This document shows, in pieces, positions 23,565 to 29,356 of a stretch of DNA of 30,440 bases. The stretch is from IMG/VR virus record IMGVR_UViG_3300027770_000019, positions 1-30,440 of that record. One strand, written 5' to 3'. Within the stretch, counting starts at the first letter, position 1; every line of letters starts with the position of its first letter. The notes beneath the pieces were generated by a model, which worked only from the letters and a program-made list of their open reading frames with translations, ran no database searches and was not told the origin of the DNA. Made by a program: the position numbers and the translations under genes. The DNA comes from a virus.

Positions 23565-24267
23565 TGGCGGTAAAACTTCTGCATTTATGACTATTAACGA
23601 ATATCGTAAAGATGATTTAGTTATATTTTGTGATACAGGCAGAGAACATTCAAAAACTTATAAATTTATAAATGATTTTGAAGCTCATGAAGGAATACCA
23701 ATTATAAGATTAAAATATAAAAATTCAGAAAATCCATTTTCAGAACTATTAAAGCACAATAAATATGCAAATATTCCAAATAATATGAAAAGATTTTGTA
23801 CAGTAGAATTAAAAATAAAAACTTGCAGAAGATATTTGCGTAGTATTGGAATAAAGAACTATGAAAATTTTATAGGATTTAGACACGATGAACCTTTAAG
23901 AGTTAAAAGAAGAAAACAAATGTGGAAAGGTGTTATTGATAAATTCCCATTATTTGATAAAGAAATAAATAAAAAAGCAATAAATGAGTATTGGAGTAAA
24001 AAAGAATATAATTTAGAAATACCTTCAATTCTTGGAAATTGTACTCTATGCTTTATGAAAGGTAAAAATGCAGTAATATCAATTTTATCAAGTTATCCTG
24101 AATTAGCTGATGAATGGATTAAAGATGAAGAACAAAATAAAAAAGGTTATACTTATTTTAATGGAATATCTATAAAGCAATTAAGAGATATTGCTAAAAA
24201 TAATTTATTCAAAGATTATGATTTAAACGAAATTAAACCTGCATTTGATTGTGCTTGTACAAATTAA
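23542..24267 (+). CDS. PP-loop ATPase of the PAPS-reductase type
   Basis: 241-aa protein with the PP-loop FSGGKTS (7-13) that activates a substrate by adenylation, followed by IFCDTGREHSKT (about 28-39), typical of the PAPS reductase/DndC-like superfamily. Cysteines at RFCTVELK (about 86), at NCTLCFMKG (about 169-176) and at the end (FDCACTN) could bind a metal or cluster. Genes of this class occur in phages with thio-modified DNA or nucleotides, but no partner (DndA/B/D, IscS) is seen here. Overlaps the preceding gene by 23 bases. Confidence 0.7.
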   Translation: MQRVINFSGGKTSAFMTINEYRKDDLVIFCDTGREHSKTYKFINDFEAHEGIPIIRLKYKNSENPFSELLKHNKYANIPNNMKRFCTVELKIKTCRRYLRSIGIKNYENFIGFRHDEPLRVKRRKQMWKGVIDKFPLFDKEINKKAINEYWSKKEYNLEIPSILGNCTLCFMKGKNAVISILSSYPELADEWIKDEEQNKKGYTYFNGISIKQLRDIAKNNLFKDYDLNEIKPAFDCACTN

Positions 24268-24269
24268 TT

Positions 24270-24638
24270 ATGCGACCATCACTAACACTACCAAAGCTTA
24301 AAGCAAAGGCACAAACAACATTCAACACCTGGATAAGAGAAAGGGATAAAGACAAAGGTTGTATTTCATGCGGTGCTGATATAGACCATGCAGGGCATTA
24401 CTTCAATGCAGGGCATTATTCAGCTTTAACCTTTGACGAATTAAACGTACATGGGCAGTGTTTAAGATGCAATAATTTTATGCATGGCAACTTAATTAAT
24501 TATCGGATGGGATTAGTAGATAGGTATGGCGATAAATTCGTACAGGATTTAGAACGGAAGGCAAGAAATAAAATAGCAAAGTATTCAAGATTAGATTTAC
24601 AAGAAATTATTGATAAGTATAAAATAAAGAAAGGATAA
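24270..24638 (+). CDS. ninG: NinG/Rap-like recombination nuclease
   Basis: 122-aa protein, starting at ATG 24270, two bases after the preceding stop; an upstream in-frame start lies inside the previous gene. The core CISCGADIDHAGHYFNAGHY, then HGQCLRCNNFMHGN (about 66-79) and YRMGLVDRYGDKF, matches NinG of lambdoid phages, in which Cys and His bind zinc next to an HNH-like site. NinG (Rap) acts in recombination and Holliday junction resolution, consistent with the ERF gene upstream. Confidence 0.85.
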   Translation: MRPSLTLPKLKAKAQTTFNTWIRERDKDKGCISCGADIDHAGHYFNAGHYSALTFDELNVHGQCLRCNNFMHGNLINYRMGLVDRYGDKFVQDLERKARNKIAKYSRLDLQEIIDKYKIKKG

Positions 24639-24664
24639 AAGAAAAATAATATCTTTATGCTTCA

Positions 24665-25183
24665 ATGAGTAAATGTTCAAAATATATTGAGCAAATTTAT
24701 CTTCATCCAAAAGTAACTGAATTGATAAGTAAAATTCAACCTTTAGAGCTTCAGGATGACATTAGGCAAGAAATGGCAATGGCACTCCTATCAATAGACT
24801 GCAAGAAAATAATAAGACTGAATAAAGAAAACAACTTAATTCCTTATACCTTAAAAATGATTTGGTACATGGGTACTAGTAGCAATACTGAATTTTATAA
24901 GAAGTTTAAAAAGAAAGATTTTTATGATGCTTATGAATTAAAAAGCATGTACTCTGAAAATACAATCCCTGATTATAAGGTAAACTTGGCTAAAAACATT
25001 CTAACGAATAAGATAGATAAAGGACCGAATGATGCACACGAAGCTATAATATTCAATAAGTATTTAGAATTTAACAGCTCTATTAAGGTTGCTAACTACT
25101 TTAAGATACCTAAAAGTCATGTGTACGATGTAATTAAAAAGACTAAAGCAGAATTAAAAAAAGCCATTAATAATACTTTATGA
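24665..25183 (+). CDS. Sigma-factor-like protein (putative late switch)
   Basis: 172-aa protein. Residues 28-45 (LELQDDIRQEMAMALLSI) resemble a sigma region 2 helix with the acidic-hydrophobic spacing for core binding. The end (SSIKVANYFKIPKSHVYDVI, about 141-160) is a helix-turn-helix of the region 4 type. It lacks the full sigma-70 motifs and is shorter than most. A phage-encoded specificity factor would explain the shared start-proximal motif of late genes, but nothing here proves the link. Confidence 0.6.
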   Translation: MSKCSKYIEQIYLHPKVTELISKIQPLELQDDIRQEMAMALLSIDCKKIIRLNKENNLIPYTLKMIWYMGTSSNTEFYKKFKKKDFYDAYELKSMYSENTIPDYKVNLAKNILTNKIDKGPNDAHEAIIFNKYLEFNSSIKVANYFKIPKSHVYDVIKKTKAELKKAINNTL

Positions 25184-25419
25184 TAGTTATACCACTAGCA
25201 GCTTTTCTATTTGCTTATTACTTTGTTAATGTAGCAGGTATTCCACAAGCATTTAAGAAAGGATTTTCAATGATGCCGCACCAAAGAATTAAACCGTTTG
25301 ATTGTGTTACTTGCTTATCGGTATGGTCTGCTGTAGCACTTTATTTTTTACCTATTGAAATAAGTCAATTTACAGCCATAATATTTGGAGCTGGATTTTT
25401 AGGAATTAAAATGAAATAA
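25180..25419 (+). CDS. Membrane protein (79 aa), DUF1360-like
   Basis: N-terminal hydrophobic stretch (VIPLAAFLFAYYFVNVAGI) and a second after a conserved-looking FDCVTCLSVWSAVAL (about 39-53), where paired Cys lie beside the membrane. The pattern PFDCxxCLSxW is common in small phage and bacterial membrane proteins of this class. Overlaps the sigma-like gene by ATGA. Function unknown. Confidence 0.55.
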   Translation: MIVIPLAAFLFAYYFVNVAGIPQAFKKGFSMMPHQRIKPFDCVTCLSVWSAVALYFLPIEISQFTAIIFGAGFLGIKMK

Positions 25420-25420
25420 A

Positions 25421-25618
25421 ATGATAACTGAAGTATTAGATAAAATGTTAGTTGAATTTGGTAAGGTAGAAAATACCGAATTTATAGTAAGTCCAAACAA
25501 TTACGATATCCTTTCAAATGAATTATTTGATGAGTGTCCTATCGGTGAGTTAGAATATAAAGGTTTGAAGATTGTAAAAATGGATGGCATAGAAGAAAAT
25601 AAAATTTACCTACGATGA
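25421..25618 (+). CDS. Hypothetical small protein (65 aa)
   Basis: One base after the previous stop and overlapping the glycosyltransferase ATG by 4. Acidic, with MITEVLDKMLVEFGKVENTE and PNNYDILSNELFDECPIGEL segments. No motif; may be a partner of the adjacent glycosyltransferase. Confidence 0.5.
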   Translation: MITEVLDKMLVEFGKVENTEFIVSPNNYDILSNELFDECPIGELEYKGLKIVKMDGIEENKIYLR

Positions 25619-26628
25619 AAATACTAGGACTAGGCGGTAAGATGTCAGGATGTACACTTCACAGAGTAGTAGTTCCTTTAGCATATATGGGAGAAATAAA
25701 AGCTACTGTTACTGATGTTCCTACTTATGAAATACTTGAAAGCGAAAAGTGGGATATAGTATTCTATAATCGTTTGTCTGCTTTAGATTCTGATTGGCAA
25801 GAAGTAAAAAAACAAATGGGAGTAAAGGTAGTTATGGATATGGACGATGACTGGATACTTCCACCTAACCATTTAAACTACTTTGATTATTTAGATAGGA
25901 AGCCGATAATAGAAAACAACTTTAGGGAAGCAGACCTGATAACTGTTACAAATGAAAAACTAGCTAATAAGATTAAACCTTTCAATTCAAACATATTAGT
26001 AATTCCAAACGCTTTGCCATTCGGTTACCACCAATTTACAGATACTAAAGTAGAAGATGAACGAGTAAGAATATTTTGGGCAGGTGGTTGCACACATCAA
26101 CACGATTTAGATATTTTAAGATATCCTTTGCAAAGATTGAAACCTTTAGCAAGTAAAATAAAAATGGTATTAGCTGGATACAATGATACTGATCCTGTAA
26201 CTAAATACATTTGGGATAGTATGTTTAATTCCTTCACTTGCAATGGTTCGTTACCCTATACAAAACTACATTCTTTAGAACCTATTAACTACATGCAGCA
26301 TTATGAATATGCTGATATTATGTTAGTACCTTTAGAAAAAACTGATTGGCATGGTTGCAAGTCTAATTTAAAAATGTTAGAAGCAGCGTGTAAGAAAGTT
26401 CCTGTTATTTGTTCCAATGTAGAACCATACAACAGGGATAAAGATGCTCCAGTGTTTTGGGTTAATTCACAAAAAGATTGGTTCATACACCTAAAAGATT
26501 TAATTTTGAATCCAAATAAAAGAATAGATTATGGCGAAAAGCTCTACGAGTGGGCAAAAGAAAACTACTCAATCTTTGATATCAATAGAACAAGAAAAGC
26601 CGCATTTGAAAATCTTATCAAAGCATAA
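25615..26628 (+). CDS. GT-B glycosyltransferase (GT4-like)
   Basis: 337-aa protein with the two-domain layout of GT-B enzymes. N-terminal half begins KILGLGGKMSGCTLHRVVVP; the linker is NILVIPNALPFG (about 125-136), the C-terminal Rossmann half starts VRIFWAGGCTHQHDLD (about 150-165), and the donor-binding region is CKSNLKMLEAACKKVPVICS (about 249-268). It transfers a sugar from a nucleotide donor; the acceptor could be host surface glycan, virion protein or modified DNA. Start overlaps the preceding gene by ATGA. Confidence 0.8.
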   Translation: MKILGLGGKMSGCTLHRVVVPLAYMGEIKATVTDVPTYEILESEKWDIVFYNRLSALDSDWQEVKKQMGVKVVMDMDDDWILPPNHLNYFDYLDRKPIIENNFREADLITVTNEKLANKIKPFNSNILVIPNALPFGYHQFTDTKVEDERVRIFWAGGCTHQHDLDILRYPLQRLKPLASKIKMVLAGYNDTDPVTKYIWDSMFNSFTCNGSLPYTKLHSLEPINYMQHYEYADIMLVPLEKTDWHGCKSNLKMLEAACKKVPVICSNVEPYNRDKDAPVFWVNSQKDWFIHLKDLILNPNKRIDYGEKLYEWAKENYSIFDINRTRKAAFENLIKA

Positions 26629-26647
26629 GCACTTTTACGATTTTTAT

Positions 26648-26815
26648 ATGGCAAGTCAGGAAATAGTAAATTTTAGTCATGAGATACAAAATGAAATATT
26701 AGAAGCTTTTAAAGTTGAGCATCCACATTACCACTATCAGAGGACTTGTCCGGTATGTGTATCTAACTTTTTAGTAACTGTATATAGATGGTATAACGAA
26801 CAAATAAGTAAATAA
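26648..26815 (+). CDS. Small CPVC-containing protein (55 aa)
   Basis: Start set at ATG 26648, 19 bases after the glycosyltransferase stop; a longer in-frame form from 26531 would overlap that gene by 98 bases. Motif PHYHYQRTCPVCVSNFLVTV suggests a zinc or redox CxxC with adjacent His. Small CPVC proteins of this kind occur in many Bacteroidetes phages. Its stop overlaps the acyltransferase start. Confidence 0.55.
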   Translation: MASQEIVNFSHEIQNEILEAFKVEHPHYHYQRTCPVCVSNFLVTVYRWYNEQISK

Positions 26816-27297
26816 TGAAAGTAATACATGATACAGCAATAATAGGAAATAATGTTATTATAGAAGATAATGTTTTTATCGGTCCTTATTGTTTAATAGG
26901 ATTAGAACCTGAATGGAAAGGACATGAAAGCAATAATTTTGGTGTTATTATTAAATCAGGCACAAGGATAACAGGTCATGTAACTATAGATGGTGGTGGA
27001 ATGCATAGAACTTATATTGGTCATGATTGTTATTTAATGAAACATAGCCATATAGGTCATGATACTTTAATAGGAGATAATGTAACTATAAGCTGTGGAG
27101 CTAAAATAGGCGGACATTCTATAATAGAAAATAATTGTAACATAGGATTAAATGCAGTAGTTCATCAAAATAAAACTATACCAAATAATTGTATGATAGG
27201 TATGGGAGCAGTAATAACAAAAGGATTAAAGATGTTGCCATTTTCTAAATATGTTGGAAATCCTGCTAAATATTTATCTGAAAATATAAAAAAATGA
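26815..27297 (+). CDS. Left-handed beta-helix acyltransferase (LpxA-like)
   Basis: 160-aa protein built of hexapeptide repeats ([LIV]-G-x-x-x-x, as in TAIIGNNVIIEDNVFIGPYC). H79 and H82 in HSHIGHD line up with the region around the catalytic His of LpxA (AHIAHDC), and AVVHQN matches the LpxA AVHQF part. The C-terminal helical domain of LpxA is missing, so the product is short (LpxA about 260 aa) and the acceptor is uncertain. It is flanked by two glycosyltransferases and probably acylates a sugar. Confidence 0.75.
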   Translation: MKVIHDTAIIGNNVIIEDNVFIGPYCLIGLEPEWKGHESNNFGVIIKSGTRITGHVTIDGGGMHRTYIGHDCYLMKHSHIGHDTLIGDNVTISCGAKIGGHSIIENNCNIGLNAVVHQNKTIPNNCMIGMGAVITKGLKMLPFSKYVGNPAKYLSENIKK

Positions 27298-27887
27298 ATA
27301 CTTTAGTTTGTTGCTTGACTTATGGAAATAGACCTTTAGATATAATTTATAATAATTTAGAACAATCAGGATTTCCATTTAATGTAAAGTTTATAAATGT
27401 TGAAGGAATATCTAACGCTTTGAATGAAGGCATTTATACTTTTCAAGAAGGCAACTATGAAGCTATTACATTTTTAGCAAATGATATTGAAGAACCTAAA
27501 GATTGGTTATTAAAAAAACTTATAGCTTTAGAAAATTATGACAATGCAGGAATAATAGGAAGTCCAATAGACCATAAAAGATATTCAATTCAAAATGAAC
27601 ATATAATAAGCAATTGGATAATAAAAAAAGAAGTTATTGATAAAGTAGGATTATTTAATGAGTCAATGTTTCCATATGGTCCTATTGATTTAGATTATTG
27701 TGAAAGGGTTTATGTAGCAGGATTTAAAACTTATTATGCTATGGATTATTTAGCTACTCATATAGGTAGCCATGCAGAAGGAAAAGAATACGGATATAAT
27801 AAACAAGAAATGGTTAATAAATATTGGGGTGATTATATGAATAATATTAAAGAATATAAAAATGGAAGTAAAAGTATAAAAATATGA
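27294..27887 (+). CDS. GT-A glycosyltransferase (GT2-like)
   Basis: 197-aa protein. Begins NTLVCCLTYGNRP as GT2 enzymes do, then NEGIYTF (about 43-49), ITFLANDIEEPKDWLL (about 59-74, containing an ND that replaces the usual DxD), and FGPIDLDYCERVYVAGFK-like segment (about 124-142) matching the acceptor-site EDxD region. It overlaps the acyltransferase and the next gene by 4 bases each. Substrate unknown. Together with the GT-B enzyme and acyltransferase it forms a glycan cassette. Confidence 0.7.
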   Translation: MNTLVCCLTYGNRPLDIIYNNLEQSGFPFNVKFINVEGISNALNEGIYTFQEGNYEAITFLANDIEEPKDWLLKKLIALENYDNAGIIGSPIDHKRYSIQNEHIISNWIIKKEVIDKVGLFNESMFPYGPIDLDYCERVYVAGFKTYYAMDYLATHIGSHAEGKEYGYNKQEMVNKYWGDYMNNIKEYKNGSKSIKI

Positions 27888-28234
27888 TATTACTACCTGG
27901 TCAAATAGAAACCATATCTTCAAGAAAGGACAAGACAATAAGATTAACTATTGGCACACAAGAACTAACACCTAATAAAGCAGCTGAAATATTTGGACTT
28001 AATCAGCAATTTGTATATCTAGCCATTAAACCTGAAGCATTTAACAAGTCTGAACAAGAAGATATTAGCAATTTAAAAGCAGATTACGAAACTAATAAAA
28101 CACCTTCACAAAGATTAAGAGCAATTTTATATAAAAACTATGAACAAACACCTGAAGGATATAAGGATTTCACTACTTATTATTTATATCAAATGGAAAA
28201 GATGTGCGATTACTTTAAAGGAAAACTGTTATAA
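27884..28234 (+). CDS. Conserved hypothetical before the small terminase (116 aa)
   Basis: Starts with MILLPGQIETISSRKDKTIR and has a possible helix-turn-helix near TPNKAAEIFGLNQQFVYLAI (about 29-48). The C-terminus is helical and aromatic (YLYQMEKMCDYFKGK). It is regularly found next to the terminase small subunit in Bacteroidetes phages and may bind DNA or assist packaging. Unknown function. Confidence 0.55.
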   Translation: MILLPGQIETISSRKDKTIRLTIGTQELTPNKAAEIFGLNQQFVYLAIKPEAFNKSEQEDISNLKADYETNKTPSQRLRAILYKNYEQTPEGYKDFTTYYLYQMEKMCDYFKGKLL

Positions 28235-28248
28235 ATACAAAAAATAAT

Positions 28249-28668
28249 ATGGGTAAAAATAAATACATAGAAACACCTGAAAGGTTATTAGAAATGTTTA
28301 ATGAATATAAACAATTCACTAAAGACAATCCAAGATATAGACACCAGCTTTGCCAAAGGACAGCTGAAATGGTTAAAGAACCTTTAGAAGTTCCATTGAC
28401 TATGGAAGGTTTTGAAGTGTATTGTTATAAGAATTTTAAAGTAACTGTATCTAATTATTTTGAGAATAGAGAAAATGTTTATGAAGATTATTACGCTATC
28501 TGTACATATGTGAAAAAAGAAATTAGACAAGATCAAATTCAAGGGGGTATGGTTGGGCAGTATAATCCCAGCATTACACAGCGTTTAAATGGGTTAGTTG
28601 AAAAGACACAAGTGGAACAAGACGGAAAGATTGAAGTAGTCTTTATTAAAGGTAAAACTATCCTATAA
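28249..28668 (+). CDS. terS: Terminase small subunit
   Basis: 139-aa protein with the signature of Bacteroidetes phage small terminases: YIETPERLLEMFNEYKQF (about 6-23) at the start, EVPLTMEGFEVYCY (about 48-61), and KKEIRQDQIQGGMVGQYNPS (about 89-108) followed by ITQRLNGLVEKT. It selects the packaging site and recruits the large subunit encoded 700 bases downstream, separated by small genes and a repeat-rich leader. Confidence 0.85.
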   Translation: MGKNKYIETPERLLEMFNEYKQFTKDNPRYRHQLCQRTAEMVKEPLEVPLTMEGFEVYCYKNFKVTVSNYFENRENVYEDYYAICTYVKKEIRQDQIQGGMVGQYNPSITQRLNGLVEKTQVEQDGKIEVVFIKGKTIL

Positions 28669-28673
28669 GTTAT

Positions 28674-28753
28674 TTTAAGCCAATTTAAGACACTTTAAAT
28701 GAAAAGTAATATAATCTATCACAAAACAAATAAACTACTTTAAATCGCTTTAA
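28674..28753 (+). repeat. Helically phased TTTAA repeats
   Basis: TTTAA at 28674, 28684 and 28694 (spacing 10, 10) and again at 28739 and 28749 (spacing 10). The period is one turn of DNA, so the motifs lie on one face. They fill the gap between terS and the next small gene and could bind a protein or bend the DNA. Confidence 0.6.
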
Positions 28754-28754
28754 A

Positions 28755-28862
28755 ATGGCTAATACTGATTTGATACTTATTCCTTTAATTATTGTTTCCT
28801 TATTTATAGGTGTTGTTCTTTTACTTGATTATTTAAGTGGCAAAGATTATGATAGCGAATGA
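28755..28862 (+). CDS. Single-span membrane peptide (35 aa)
   Basis: MANTDLILIPLIIVSLFIGV then VLLLDYLSGKDYDSE: one hydrophobic helix and an acidic end. ATG follows the last TTTAA repeat and its end overlaps the following gene. A small membrane protein between small and large terminase is unexpected; function unknown. Confidence 0.5.
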   Translation: MANTDLILIPLIIVSLFIGVVLLLDYLSGKDYDSE

Positions 28863-29031
28863 AAGTTGGCAGATAGTTCTTTTCAATTCAGGGAATAATA
28901 CTGAAATTATATTAGGTATGTTATCTGATGAAATAACAACAAGGTATTTATTAATGAGCTTAACGCAGTACAATTTACACAAAGATTATACTTATTATGC
29001 TCGGCACATTCAGATACATAAAATATCCTAA
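28849..29031 (+). CDS. Hypothetical small protein (60 aa)
   Basis: ATG at 28849 overlaps the preceding gene by 14 bases; a GTG at 28837 is also in frame. Sequence ANESWQIVLFNSGNNTEIIL then LMSLTQYNLHKDYTYYARHI. No motif recognised. Confidence 0.45.
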   Translation: MIANESWQIVLFNSGNNTEIILGMLSDEITTRYLLMSLTQYNLHKDYTYYARHIQIHKIS

Positions 29032-29104
29032 TGTGCATTATTATACACAAACTGCAAGGTAAGATGTGCAGAATATAACACAATAACAAAGGAATAAGTA
29101 TTTA

Positions 29105-29173
29105 ATGAATGATAAAAGCGACATTATGAATAAATGGGATGGAATAGAAGATCCTGAAGAAATGAAGGAGTGA
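29105..29173 (+). CDS. Possible micro-protein (22 aa)
   Basis: MNDKSDIMNKWDGIEDPEEM and two more residues; acidic, preceded by AAGTATTTA rather than a Shine-Dalgarno. Too short to judge; listed because the region 29032-29356 otherwise has no gene. Bases 29032-29104 show nothing recognisable. Confidence 0.25.
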   Translation: MNDKSDIMNKWDGIEDPEEMKE

Positions 29174-29210
29174 TTTGCGAAAGGTGCTTAAAATAAGTGC
29201 TTTGTGCAAA

Positions 29211-29284
29211 AAATCACATTATAGTAGGAAATATTCTACAAAAATTAACTTATAGTGGAAAATTTACCATTAAATCACATTATA
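29211..29284 (+). repeat. AAATCACATTATA direct repeat with adjacent near-palindromes
   Basis: The 13-mer is exact at 29211-29223 and 29272-29284. Between the copies lie two related near-palindromes: GTAG...CTAC (29224-29239) and TGGAAAATTTACCA (about 29256-29269), each following TTATAGT. The repeat contains the CATTATA core seen at the start-proximal motifs of late genes. Confidence 0.6.
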
Positions 29285-29348
29285 AATTATATGCGATAGG
29301 GTATAAAATTGACATTTTTCGTCAAATTATATGCGATAGGGTATAAAA
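29284..29348 (+). repeat. 25-bp direct repeat upstream of terL
   Basis: AAATTATATGCGATAGGGTA plus TAAAA occurs at 29284-29308 and 29324-29348, identical over 25 bases with a 40-base period. The spacer holds TTGAC and GTCAA as a small inverted repeat. Each copy contains ATG CGA TAG, a minimal Met-Arg-stop frame. It ends 8 bases before the terL ATG. Candidate operator, packaging-recognition or leader element. Confidence 0.75.
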
Positions 29349-29356
29349 AACAATAA

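Noticed and set aside
29214-29230. Host-type promoter ahead of terL
   Set aside because: TTTG at 29201 is followed at the right distance by TAGGAAAT, which does not match TAnnTTTG.
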